From Candidatus Omnitrophota bacterium (GTDB taxonomy: Bacteria; Ratteibacteria; UBA8468; B48-G9; JAFGKM01), in contig JAMWCA010000007.1 in NCBI GenBank assembly GCA_023819545.1, positions 1 to 22,480 on the forward strand: DNA of 22,480 nucleotides, read 5' to 3'. The position numbers and the translations under genes are program-made. Positions 6,827 to 15,510 of the stretch are shown here, piece by piece. Under the pieces are notes generated by a model. It ran no database searches and had not been told where the DNA came from. It saw only the letters and a program-made list of their open reading frames with translations. Each line of letters starts with the position of its first letter. Positions within the stretch are counted from its first letter, which is position 1.

Positions 6827-8985
6827 TTTATTAAAGTTTCCTCAATGCTTGTTAGTTGTGATTGCATAACAATTAGATTATAATATATACCTTTTCTTTC
6901 CATTAGTTCATTGTGATTACCAATTTCTACAATTTTTCCACTATCTAAAACAATAATTTTGTCAGATTCTTTTAAAGTTGATAGACGATGTGCAATAATT
7001 ATAGTTGTTCTCCCTTTCCAGAGAAAAGATAATGCTTCCTGTATTTTTTTCTCTGATTCTGTGTCAACAGATGAGGTTGCTTCATCAAGAATTAAAATAG
7101 GAGGATCGCACAAAACTGCTCTTGCAATAGTTATTCTCTGTTTTTCACCTCCGGAAAGTCCTGCTCCTCTTTCTCCAAGTAATGTATCATAAGCATTGGG
7201 GAGTTTCATAATAAATTCATGGGCATTAGCAATTTTCGCAGAATGTATAATTTCTTCAAATGTTGCATCAGGTTTTCCATAAGATATATTTTCTGCAATT
7301 GTCCCCCTGAAGGTAAATGGTTCCTGTAACACAAGCCCTATTTGTTTCCTTAATTCGTAGGAAGGGATTTCTCTTATATCTTTTCCATCTATTAAAATTT
7401 CCCCTTCTTGGATATCATAAAATTTACATAATAAATTTACAATAGTCGTCTTTCCACTTCCACTTTTCCCAACAATTCCAACAACCTCTCCTGGCTCAAT
7501 TTTAAAACTTATATTTTTCAAAACAGGTTGATATGGGTCATATCCAAAAGTTACATTCCTAAATTCTATACTTCCTTTAATACGAGTAAGTTTAATACTT
7601 TTTTTAGGTTCTTTTACCTGCGGTTCAGTATCAAGAACTTCAAAAATTCTATGACTTGCTGTAGTGAAATTACTGAACCAAGTAGAAAGAAGTGTTAATT
7701 GAGTTAATGGAGTATAAAACATCCCTATATAACTTAAAAATGCCATAAGTTCACCAAGAGTTAATTTCCCTTCAAGCACGTTTTTCCCCCCAACATACCA
7801 GATAATCAATCCTCCTAAACTAAAAAGAAAAGCCATCAATGGATTAAAAATAGAAATATTTATGTTGACATTTCTTACTGAATCTTTTAATTTATCAGCA
7901 TAAAATGTAAATCTTTTAAATTCTTTTTCTTCTTGAGAAAATGCTTTTACTGTCTTTATTCCTGAAAGGACATTATTTAAAAAAGTTGAAATTTTTGCTT
8001 GATCGTCCCAAACTTTAAAATATTTTGGATATACTCCACGCCAGAAAACAAGAGTTCCAATTATGACAAAGGGTATTGGTATCATAACATATAGGGCAAG
8101 TAACCAGTTTATTGAAAAAAGCATAATTCCTATCCCAATCAGCATAAATATATTTAGAAGAAAACCTTGACCTGCTTGAGTGACAAAACCATGAAATGCT
8201 TCAACATCAGAAGAAAATCTTGTCATTATTGTTCCAACAGAATTTATATCATAATAATTCAAAGATAGTTCCTCAAGTTTTTTAAACAATTTTTTCCTCA
8301 AATTATTTGTAATAAGTGTTCCGACAGAAGTTGATATAGTTCCAACAAGCATATTTATTTGAGCACGAAAAAATTCAGCACCAACAAGTATAATTACAAG
8401 ATAAGGAAGCCAATCAACATGTTTTTTAGTTGTTAAAACTTCATCAACAAGTATTTTTGTAATTCTTGGAGGGACTAAACTTAAACCAACACCAATAATC
8501 ATTAGGAAAAAGATAATAAAGATCCAGCCAATATGTTCTGAAAGGAGTGAAAAAACTCTTATTAATATTGCTCCCTGTTTTAAACAATTTGGACATTGAG
8601 ATTCTTCAGTTTGTAAAGGGAAACCACATTTTTGACATAAAAATGGATGTGGTTTATTCAATTCTTGATTAGAAAAATGCTGGCCTGATTTTAAATTTTT
8701 AATTTGTGTAATAAAACGAGTAAACTTATATCTATTAGAATTTGTAAATCTAAATATATCTATAAAGTAACCATCTATTTTAATTTGAAAAAAAGCACTG
8801 CCAACAGTTTGTCTTATGTTAAAATCTTCTATTCTTTTTAAATCAAATGAAAGTTTTTCCTGTAGACCTTTTTCTGGGATAATATATAATTTATCAGATG
8901 TAACAACTATCCTAATCTTTGCAACATTACCAAATAGATCTAAATCAGATTCCGTTTCAAGTTTTATATCCTTAATTTCTTCCAT
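6823..8985 (-). CDS. ABC exporter (fused membrane + ATPase domains) with zinc-ribbon N-terminus
   Basis: A 720-residue half-transporter expected to work as a homodimer in the inner membrane. Residues 1-105 form a strand-rich domain resembling the PH-like/DUF1854-partner region, followed by a zinc ribbon with Cys117, Cys120, Cys131 and Cys134. A six-helix exporter domain spans about 150-440. The ATPase domain has Walker A GKSGSGKTT (506-514), Q-loop Gln554, signature LSGGEKQR (610-617), Walker B ILILDE (630-635) and H-loop His666, so it should be active. Ordinary MsbA-type exporters are near 580 residues; the excess is the N-terminal extension. It is the first gene of the unit and shares an ATGA overlap with the DUF1854 gene. 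The substrate is unknown; lipid, peptide or polymer precursors are possible. Confidence 0.9.
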   Translation of the reverse strand: MEEIKDIKLETESDLDLFGNVAKIRIVVTSDKLYIIPEKGLQEKLSFDLKRIEDFNIRQTVGSAFFQIKIDGYFIDIFRFTNSNRYKFTRFITQIKNLKSGQHFSNQELNKPHPFLCQKCGFPLQTEESQCPNCLKQGAILIRVFSLLSEHIGWIFIIFFLMIIGVGLSLVPPRITKILVDEVLTTKKHVDWLPYLVIILVGAEFFRAQINMLVGTISTSVGTLITNNLRKKLFKKLEELSLNYYDINSVGTIMTRFSSDVEAFHGFVTQAGQGFLLNIFMLIGIGIMLFSINWLLALYVMIPIPFVIIGTLVFWRGVYPKYFKVWDDQAKISTFLNNVLSGIKTVKAFSQEEKEFKRFTFYADKLKDSVRNVNINISIFNPLMAFLFSLGGLIIWYVGGKNVLEGKLTLGELMAFLSYIGMFYTPLTQLTLLSTWFSNFTTASHRIFEVLDTEPQVKEPKKSIKLTRIKGSIEFRNVTFGYDPYQPVLKNISFKIEPGEVVGIVGKSGSGKTTIVNLLCKFYDIQEGEILIDGKDIREIPSYELRKQIGLVLQEPFTFRGTIAENISYGKPDATFEEIIHSAKIANAHEFIMKLPNAYDTLLGERGAGLSGGEKQRITIARAVLCDPPILILDEATSSVDTESEKKIQEALSFLWKGRTTIIIAHRLSTLKESDKIIVLDSGKIVEIGNHNELMERKGIYYNLIVMQSQLTSIEETLIK

Positions 8986-9097
8986 TTTAAAAGATGTCTT
9001 TTTAATATTATAATCATTATTATACCAGATATTCTTGAAAATTATAACAGTGTATGATAAATTTAAATAATTTCAAATTTTTTAAAAATGGAGGAAA
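8986..9097. promoter_or_regulatory. Divergent intergenic region with probable promoters on both strands
   Basis: This 112-base AT-rich gap separates the starts of the minus-strand ABC unit and the plus-strand polysaccharide export unit, so both promoters should lie here. TATAAT-like hexamers occur on both strands (minus-strand TATAAT at 9012-9007 and 9024-9019; plus-strand TATGAT at 9053-9058 with TTGAAA upstream at 9035-9040, but only 12 bases away). No pair has good spacing, so I do not assign exact promoters. GGAGG at 9090-9094 serves the plus-strand gene; no clear Shine-Dalgarno serves the ABC gene. Confidence 0.4.
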
Positions 9098-10954
9098 ATG
9101 AAAAAAAGAAATAAATTTTTAAAAAATCTTATAATAGGGTTGTTTGTCTTTCAATCTTTTATTTTAAATTGTGATGTCTTTTCATTTTATCCTGAATTAA
9201 AAATATTTGGACAGGACTTTTTTGAAAATTATACTTCTTCTTTAAAAACATACCCGCTTCCATTAGGTGATGATTATATTATAGGCGCTGGAGATATAAT
9301 TATTATTAATGTATGGGGCTTTTTTGAACAAGAGTACCAAAAGGAAGTTGAAATAGATGGAAGTATTTTTATACCTGGAATTGGCAAAATTTATCTTGCT
9401 GGTAAATCATTTAGAGAAGCAAAAAAAATAATTGAAGATAAGTTCTATAAAAAATATAAAAACATTCAAGTTTCAGTTTCTGGAGGAAAGGTTAAAACGA
9501 TTAACATATATATACTTGGAGAAGTAAAAAAACCAGGTGCATATGAAATTCCACCGCTTCTAAATATAATAGATATTCTTGCTATTGCAGGAGGACCAAA
9601 TAAAAATGGTAGTTTAAGAAAGATAGAAATAATTAAAAGTAATAATGAAAGAAAATTTATTGATATTTACCCAATATTAATTAAAGGTGAAAAACCTGAA
9701 ATTTTCCAATTTCAGACAGGAGATGTCGTTTTTGTTCATCCATCAGAAAATCTTGTTGGAATAGTTGGAGGGGTGAGGAGACCAGCGATATATGAATTAA
9801 AAAGTATGAAATTTAAAGAATTACTTGATTTATCAGGAGGTTTTTTACCTGTTTCAGATACTTCTCATATTCAGATCGAAAGAATAGAAAAGGAAAAAGG
9901 GAAAATATTAATAGATATAGATGAAAATGAATTAAATAATTTATCTTTAAAGAATTTTGATATAATAAAGGTTCCCTTAATAAGTGCACAATTATTTTAT
10001 CAGGTTTCAGTAACAGGGGCAGTAAAAACACAGAGAATTTATGGATGGAAAGAAGGGATTAAAATAAGTGATATATTGAGAGAAGATGATTTATTACCTT
10101 TTGCAGAAACAGAGAGAGCAGAAATTATAAGAATTGAAGATGGTTATAGGAAAATTATTACTTTTTCTCCGAAAAAAATATTTTCAGGTGATAATGAAGA
10201 AAATTTAATACTTCTGCCTCAAGACAAAATAGTGATCTATTCAAAAGAAAGACCTGAAAAAAAAGTTACAGTTATTGGAGAGGTTAAATATCCTGGAGAA
10301 TATGTAATAGAGACAGGAGAAAAATTAAGTAATGTCATAAAAAGAGCAGGGAGTTTTACTTCTTCTGCTTATCCAAAAGGTATTGTTTTTTTGAGAGAAA
10401 CAGTTAAAAAACAAAAGGAAAAACAAATAGAGAAATTTGTTAAAGAAAAGAGTGAAGTATTAAAAGAAGCATTAAAAACTTCAACAAATTTAGAAGAAAA
10501 ACAAGTGATAGAAAGAACTTTAATAGCACTTGAAAAACTAGCTGAGATTGAACCACAGGGAAGAATTATTGTAAAATTGGATAAATTTGAAGAATTTGAA
10601 AACTCTATTTATGATATCCTTCTTGAAAATAGAGATATTATTTATATACCTAAAAAACCAATTTATGTATCTGTAATTGGTGAAGTCAATAATCCATCAA
10701 ATGTATTATATGACCCAGGTTTAACTCTTAACGATTACATTCGAAAAACAGGTGGCTTTACAAAAGATGCTGATAGAAAAGGCATTTTTATTGTAAGGGT
10801 TGATGGTTCAAGTGATAAAAATTTAGATAGAATTGAAGGTGGAGACACAATTATCATTCCCTTTGAACCAAAAGGAGAAAAATTGAGATTTGTTAAGGAT
10901 ATTGTTCAAATTTTTTATCAATTAGCGGTTGGCGTAGGGATTTTATTAAAATGA
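9098..10954 (+). CDS. Polysaccharide export protein, Wza-like, with five SLBB domains
   Basis: A 618-residue outer-membrane-type exporter for capsular or exopolysaccharide. An N-terminal signal sequence (basic MKKRNKFLKN, then hydrophobic to ~24) ends at ILNC; Asn before the Cys is a poor lipobox, so lipidation is uncertain. The poly-export domain follows (about 57-135, DDYIIGAGDIIIINVWG). Five SLBB-type repeats start near 137, 220, 303, 390 and 523, seen as recurring xVxGxVxxPxxY plus a hydrophobic and GG(x)F block. A charged helical insert spans about 434-485 between repeats four and five. The C-terminal hydrophobic stretch IFYQLAVGVGILL would fit a membrane-crossing or amphipathic helix. 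It overlaps the Wzz-like gene by 4 bases, marking a Wza/Wzz pair. Confidence 0.88.
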   Translation: MKKRNKFLKNLIIGLFVFQSFILNCDVFSFYPELKIFGQDFFENYTSSLKTYPLPLGDDYIIGAGDIIIINVWGFFEQEYQKEVEIDGSIFIPGIGKIYLAGKSFREAKKIIEDKFYKKYKNIQVSVSGGKVKTINIYILGEVKKPGAYEIPPLLNIIDILAIAGGPNKNGSLRKIEIIKSNNERKFIDIYPILIKGEKPEIFQFQTGDVVFVHPSENLVGIVGGVRRPAIYELKSMKFKELLDLSGGFLPVSDTSHIQIERIEKEKGKILIDIDENELNNLSLKNFDIIKVPLISAQLFYQVSVTGAVKTQRIYGWKEGIKISDILREDDLLPFAETERAEIIRIEDGYRKIITFSPKKIFSGDNEENLILLPQDKIVIYSKERPEKKVTVIGEVKYPGEYVIETGEKLSNVIKRAGSFTSSAYPKGIVFLRETVKKQKEKQIEKFVKEKSEVLKEALKTSTNLEEKQVIERTLIALEKLAEIEPQGRIIVKLDKFEEFENSIYDILLENRDIIYIPKKPIYVSVIGEVNNPSNVLYDPGLTLNDYIRKTGGFTKDADRKGIFIVRVDGSSDKNLDRIEGGDTIIIPFEPKGEKLRFVKDIVQIFYQLAVGVGILLK

Positions 10955-12000
10955 ATAAAGAAAAAGTAAAAAAAGAATTTTTAAAAGGAAATGCAATAAA
11001 AAGACATATAATACTTTTAATTTTAACATATATAGCAGTGATAAATATTTCTATTTTATTATACTTAATTTCGCCAAAATATTATAAAGCAACATCTTCA
11101 ATTTTACAACCACCAGAATCAGAAACAAGTATTGCATCTTCACAAGCAACAAAATTCACAAAAGAGCCCCTTTCTCTCATAAGAACAAATACAGAACTCT
11201 TTTTCTCTATTCTTAATAGTAGAAGGATGAAAGATGATATAATTGAAAAATTTAATCTTAAAAAACATTATAATGTATCAAATAATGATGAAGCACTGGA
11301 AATACTTGAAGAGAGGACAAATATTTTTCTATCAAAAGATAAAGTTATTCAAATAGATGTTATTGATAGAGATCCAAAAATTGCAGCAGGAATAGCCAAT
11401 TTTTATACTGAAAACCTTGATTTTTTAATAAAAGATTTGGTAATTACTACTGCAAAACAGAATAGAATATTTATTGAAAAAAGATTAAAAGAAACAACTG
11501 AACTTATAGAGGATTTAGAAAAACGACTTTCAGAAATACAGAATACAAATAAACTTGTTGTAGACCAGGACCTTTCACAGATATCCCAGACCGGTGGTAA
11601 ACTTATGGAACAACTGATAAACAAACAACTTGAACTCGAAAGAGAAAGACAAATTTTAGATGAAAAAGATCCGAAAATTATAATGTTAAAAAATGAAATA
11701 AAAGATATAGAAACTTCTCTTGCAAAATTACTTGCTTCACAAGATGAATTGACAAGAATTTTAAGAGAATTAAAAGTTCAGGAATCTCTTTATAATTTTC
11801 TAACTTCAAAAATGGAAGAGGCAAAAATTGAAGAAACAAGAGATACTCCAGTTGTCCAGATTTTAGATAAAGCAAAAATCCCTAATAAAGTATATAAACC
11901 AGATATAAAATTCATACTTGTTTTAGTTAGCAGCATTGTAGGAGGGATTGGATTTCTTACAATATTTTTTGATATTTTAAGATTCTTAGGAAGTATATAA
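10951..12000 (+). CDS. Wzz-type polysaccharide chain-length/co-polymerase protein
   Basis: A 349-residue inner-membrane protein with two membrane helices, at about 20-42 and 321-341, flanking a large periplasmic domain. The first helix leads into LISPKYYKATSSILQP, typical of the Wzz fold. Residues about 160-290 are heptad-like coiled coil rich in Glu, Lys and Leu. A proline-bearing KAKIPNKVYKPD segment precedes the second helix, as in the family. No cytoplasmic tyrosine-kinase domain follows, so it is the kinase-less form. It is thought to set polymer length and to bridge to the Wza-like protein encoded just upstream (ATGA overlap). No flippase, polymerase or glycosyltransferase gene is nearby, so the polymer cannot be identified. 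Confidence 0.87.
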   Translation: MNKEKVKKEFLKGNAIKRHIILLILTYIAVINISILLYLISPKYYKATSSILQPPESETSIASSQATKFTKEPLSLIRTNTELFFSILNSRRMKDDIIEKFNLKKHYNVSNNDEALEILEERTNIFLSKDKVIQIDVIDRDPKIAAGIANFYTENLDFLIKDLVITTAKQNRIFIEKRLKETTELIEDLEKRLSEIQNTNKLVVDQDLSQISQTGGKLMEQLINKQLELERERQILDEKDPKIIMLKNEIKDIETSLAKLLASQDELTRILRELKVQESLYNFLTSKMEEAKIEETRDTPVVQILDKAKIPNKVYKPDIKFILVLVSSIVGGIGFLTIFFDILRFLGSI

Positions 12001-12005
12001 CTCAT

Positions 12006-12149
12006 ATGGGAAAGTTTCTTAAAACATTTTTTACTCTTTTTGTTGCAATGAATGTTATAGGGATTTTACCTATTTTTTTGTTTCTTACAGAAAATTTACA
12101 TACTAAAGAAGAAAAACAAAAATTGCGAATTTATTCCTTGCAGATATAA
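12006..12149 (+). pseudogene. Truncated MarC-family membrane protein (first 47 codons)
   Basis: An ATG at 12006, five bases after the wzz-like stop, opens a 47-codon frame whose start MGKFLKTFFTLFVAMNVIGI runs on into LPIFLFLTENL. This is very like the N-terminus of MarC/UPF0056 multi-pass membrane proteins, which are about 200 residues long. The frame stops at TAA 12147-12149, and none of the remaining five or so helices can be found in any frame downstream; an unrelated gene fragment follows within 30 bases. It is best read as the 5' stub left after a deletion. The family's role is poorly defined (proposed small-solute transport), and this stub should be non-functional. Confidence 0.65.
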
Positions 12150-12178
12150 AAGTAATGATTGTTAGAAAAGGGATTTTT

Positions 12179-12682
12179 ATGAGAAAAAGGATTTGTGCAT
12201 ATTATTATGATAGAGGAAAAGTTTTTATTGAAGTTAGTGGAATAAAAAAATTGAGAGAATCGTCCTCATCTACAAAATTTAAAAGACCATTTGGTTATTC
12301 AATCTCTGGAAAAATTGTTGAGATTGGTAAAAACTGTAAATTATTTAAAATTGGGCAGAGGTTTGTCTGTATAGGGGAAAATGTTATTGTAGGAGCATCT
12401 TTAAATTTAACTTTTCCTGTATTTTTAGGCAATATTGATATTTATTCATCTTCAAGAACAGGATATGATATTGAATGGGAGTATGGTAAAGATTATCCTT
12501 CTGTTTTTGTTCAATGGAATACAAAAAGGAATATTGAAGAGATTTTGATTCTTATAAAAGAAAAAAAAGTAAATGTTAAATCTCTAATTACCGATATTTT
12601 TTCTTTAACTGATATTTCACAAAGAATTGAAAAAATTATAAGTTATCCAGATAAAACTTTAGGAGTTATATTAAAACCTTAG
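12179..12682 (+). pseudogene. Internally deleted medium-chain dehydrogenase (bi-domain oxidoreductase type), no NAD-binding core
   Basis: An open frame of 167 residues from the ATG at 12179 (with AAAAGGGA upstream; an ATG at 12155 adds eight residues). The N-terminal part FKRPFGYSISGKIVEIGKN, then FKIGQRFVCIGE, matches the GroES-like domain of zinc-type dehydrogenases. The C-terminal part, with NIDIYSSSRTGYDIEWEYGK and FVQWNTKRNIEE, matches the end of the MDR half of the long oxidoreductases seen in polysaccharide loci (compare their SYGPGRYD, IDYPIGYVRWT and NM wording). Between them the Rossmann domain, roughly 130-150 residues in relatives, is missing, and part of the N-terminus is also gone. 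The protein therefore cannot bind NAD in the normal way. It may be a decayed gene whose frame stays open, or a repurposed small protein. Confidence 0.6.
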
Positions 12683-12696
12683 AAAGGAGGGAAAAT

Positions 12697-14610
12697 ATGA
12701 GATTTCAACAAGAAAAATTAAGTGAAAAAGAAATTGAAAAACTTGAAAATTTAAGAAAAGAATGTATAAGAGATATTTTAACTATGACAACACTTGCAAA
12801 CTCTGGTCATCCAGGAGGTTCTATTTCATCACTTGATATTTATCTTATTGTTTTTTCTTATTCTAATATTTCTCCATCAAAAATAGATGACCCTGAAAGA
12901 GATAAAATTGTTATAAGTCATGGACATACATCTCCTGGTATATATTCTACTCTTGGTCGGCTCGGTTTTTTTGACATTGACATAGCTATCAGTACTTTTA
13001 GAAAAACAGGAAGTATTTTTGAAGGACATATAGTTAGAAAGGTGCCTGGAATTGAATGGGGAACAGGGAATCTTGGACAAGGACTTTCCGCAGGATGCGG
13101 TTTTGCTCTTGCAGATAAACTTCATAATAGAAATTCTTATACATTTGTATTAATGAGTGATGGAGAACAGACAAAAGGTCAAGTAAGTGAAGCAAGAAGG
13201 TTTGCAATTAAATATAAATTAAATAGATTGAAAGTTATAATTGATTATAATAAAGTTCAAATTAGTGGTAAAACTGATGATATTATGCCTTGTAGAATTA
13301 AGGAAAATTATTTATCTGATGGATGGGAAGTAATTGAATGTGATGGACATAATTATCAAGAACTTTACACAAGTATTAGAAAGTCAATTCTAATAGACAA
13401 ACCTGTATGTATAATTGCTCATACAATTATGGGAAAAGGCATTTCCTTTATGGAGAATGAATACAAGTATCATGGAAAACCTTTGACTGAACAGGAATAT
13501 TTAAGGGCTATGGAAGAAATAGGATTAGAACCTGTCATTGAAAAATATAAAAATTTAAGAGAAAAAGAATGGAAATATCCAGAAAGAAAGTTTTATTTTT
13601 CACCTAAAATTAATTTAGGCAATCCGATTGTTTATAGTAAAGAAGAAAAGACAGATAATAGAACCGCTTATGGAAAATCTTTACTTGATATAGCAAAGGC
13701 AAATAGAGATAATAAAGAGTATCCGATAGTTGTTTTTGATTGTGACCTTGCTTCAAGCGTAAAAACAGACCTTTTTGAAAAAGAATTCCCGGAAAGGTTT
13801 TTTCAGGTTGGTGTTCAAGAACATAATGCTGCAACAATAAGTGGAGCAATTTCAACTGATAAATTTATAACCTTCTTTTCTGATTTTGGTGTATTTGGTG
13901 TTGATGAAACATTTAATCAACAGCGACTTAATGACCAGAATTTTACTAATTTAAAACTTGTCTGCACACATCTTGGACTTGATGTCGGAGAAGATGGGAA
14001 AACTCACCAGTGTATTGATTATATCGGTGTCTTAAGAAATCTTTTTGGATTTAAAATTATAATTCCAGCTGACCCAAATCAAACAGATAGAGTTATAAGA
14101 TACATAGTAGATAAACAAGGCAACTGGTTTGTAGGAATGGGTAGGTCAAGAATTCCTATTATATTAAAAGAAAATGGTGAGGTCTTTTTTGATGAGAATT
14201 ATAAATTTGAATATGGGAAAGCAGATATAATTAGAGAAGGAAAAGACGGATATATTTTGACTTATGGTTGTATGGTTTATAGAGCAATAAAGGTCTATGA
14301 AGAATTGAAAAAAGAAGGAATTACAATTGGAGTAATGAATTTCAGTTGTCCAACAGTTATAGATCAAGAAAAAATAAAAATTGCTATTAATACAGGATTT
14401 TTAATAACTTATGAAGACCACCATATAGATACAGGACTTGGAGCAACAATTTCTATTTATCTTGCTGAAAATGGGATAAAAGTTAAATTTTTAAGATGCG
14501 GGATTAAAAATTATGGTGCTTCAGGGAATCCAGATGAGTTATTTAAAAAACAAGGACTTTCACCTGAAGACCTTGTTGATATAATAAAATATTTTATTAA
14601 AAAGGAGTAA
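12697..14610 (+). CDS. tkt: Transketolase (full-length, single chain)
   Basis: A 637-residue thiamine-diphosphate enzyme of the non-oxidative pentose phosphate pathway, moving two-carbon units between sugar phosphates. Its N-terminal half has NSGHPGGS (35-42), ISHGHTSPG (73-81), WGTGNLGQGLS (121-131) and the ThDP/Mg motif region MSDGEQTKGQ (153-162) with Asn185. The pyrimidine-binding half has FFQVGVQEHNAA (368-379) with the catalytic Glu375, then HLGLDVGEDGKTHQ and the C-terminal domain. Ser154 stands where GDG-type enzymes have the first Gly. Many uncultured bacteria split this enzyme into two genes; here it is one. A strong Shine-Dalgarno, AAAGGAGGG at 12683-12691, fixes the ATG. A 3-base gap leads to the next gene, whose AAAGGAG lies at the end of this one. 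Confidence 0.92.
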   Translation: MRFQQEKLSEKEIEKLENLRKECIRDILTMTTLANSGHPGGSISSLDIYLIVFSYSNISPSKIDDPERDKIVISHGHTSPGIYSTLGRLGFFDIDIAISTFRKTGSIFEGHIVRKVPGIEWGTGNLGQGLSAGCGFALADKLHNRNSYTFVLMSDGEQTKGQVSEARRFAIKYKLNRLKVIIDYNKVQISGKTDDIMPCRIKENYLSDGWEVIECDGHNYQELYTSIRKSILIDKPVCIIAHTIMGKGISFMENEYKYHGKPLTEQEYLRAMEEIGLEPVIEKYKNLREKEWKYPERKFYFSPKINLGNPIVYSKEEKTDNRTAYGKSLLDIAKANRDNKEYPIVVFDCDLASSVKTDLFEKEFPERFFQVGVQEHNAATISGAISTDKFITFFSDFGVFGVDETFNQQRLNDQNFTNLKLVCTHLGLDVGEDGKTHQCIDYIGVLRNLFGFKIIIPADPNQTDRVIRYIVDKQGNWFVGMGRSRIPIILKENGEVFFDENYKFEYGKADIIREGKDGYILTYGCMVYRAIKVYEELKKEGITIGVMNFSCPTVIDQEKIKIAINTGFLITYEDHHIDTGLGATISIYLAENGIKVKFLRCGIKNYGASGNPDELFKKQGLSPEDLVDIIKYFIKKE

Positions 14611-14613
14611 ATA

Positions 14614-15366
14614 ATGAGATATGAAATATTTGGTGGGAATCTTCAATTTGTTAAAATATATATTGTTCCAGGAGAAGAAATTTATGCTGAAGCAGGAAAG
14701 ATGATGTTTAAAAGTGATAATGTTATAATGGAAACAAAAATAGAAGGGCAAACACCAAAAGATTTTTTTAAAAATGTATTAACAAAGACACTCGCAGGTG
14801 AATCAATTTTTATGACACATTATAAAGTTTTTGATAAAGAAGGTTATGTGGCTTTTGCTGGAGATTTTCCTGGCAAAATTCAAGTAATTGAATTAAAACC
14901 AGGGATATCATTTATTGCTCAGAGAGACGCTTTTATATGTGCTCAATCTTCTGTTAAGTTCGGAATTTTATTTCAAAAAAAAGTTGGTCCTGCATTTTTT
15001 GGTGGAGAAGGTTTTATACTTGAAAAATTTACAGGTCCTGGCTTTGTTTTTATACATGCAGGAGGAGATTTTTATGAGGTTGATCTAAAAGTAAATGAAA
15101 AACTTCATATAGATACTGGTTGTATAGTTGGTTTTGAAGAAACTGTTGATTATGATGTTGAATTTGTTAATGATATAAAAACAGCAATTTTTGGAGGGGA
15201 AGGTTTATTTCTTGCAACTTTAAAAGGTCCAGGAAAAATAATTTTACAAAGTATGACATTGGCAAGATTAAGGAGAGAAATTGGTGGTTTTAGAGTAAAA
15301 AAAACTGGTGAAGAAAAATTTGGACTTGGTGGTCTTTTAGGTGGTATTTTTGGAAGTGAGGATTAA
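14614..15366 (+). CDS. TIGR00266 / AIM24 family protein
   Basis: A 250-residue beta-rich protein matching the TIGR00266 (AIM24-like) family: an opening FGGNLQFVKIYIVPGEEIYAEAG, a TKTLAGESIFMTHY block, GKIQVIEL, FGGEGFILEKFTGPGFVFIHAGGD in the middle, and a second FGGEGLFLATLKGPGKIILQS block. A Gly-rich tail, GLGGLLGGIFG, closes the protein, as is common in the family. The repeated GGEG and GPG elements show an internal duplication. No enzymatic function is established; relatives are linked to membranes or stress in other organisms. AAAGGAG at 14601-14607 precedes the ATG, and transcription from the transketolase gene is likely shared. Confidence 0.85.
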   Translation: MRYEIFGGNLQFVKIYIVPGEEIYAEAGKMMFKSDNVIMETKIEGQTPKDFFKNVLTKTLAGESIFMTHYKVFDKEGYVAFAGDFPGKIQVIELKPGISFIAQRDAFICAQSSVKFGILFQKKVGPAFFGGEGFILEKFTGPGFVFIHAGGDFYEVDLKVNEKLHIDTGCIVGFEETVDYDVEFVNDIKTAIFGGEGLFLATLKGPGKIILQSMTLARLRREIGGFRVKKTGEEKFGLGGLLGGIFGSED

Positions 15367-15510
15367 ATTAAGCCAGAAGATAAACTTAAAAAAGAAAATT
15401 GTGGTTCATAGCAAAAAATTAGTTTTTATACAAGTTCATTTTTAAACAAAGGAGATATCTTTTGCACTTTTTCTTTTTATCTAACATTTTCTATTTAGCA
15501 ATTTAAAAAT

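Noticed and set aside
9001..9060. Specific promoters in the divergent gap
   Set aside because: Several TATAAT-like boxes exist, but none has a good -35 at 16-18 bases.
12119..12178. In-frame extension upstream of the dehydrogenase remnant as a further gene fragment
   Set aside because: About 20 codons without a recognisable match; the ATG at 12179 has the better ribosome-binding site.
15410..15480. Possible intrinsic terminator after the AIM24-like gene
   Set aside because: The only stems are A-T runs or AAAG/CTTT; the T-runs are usual for this base composition.
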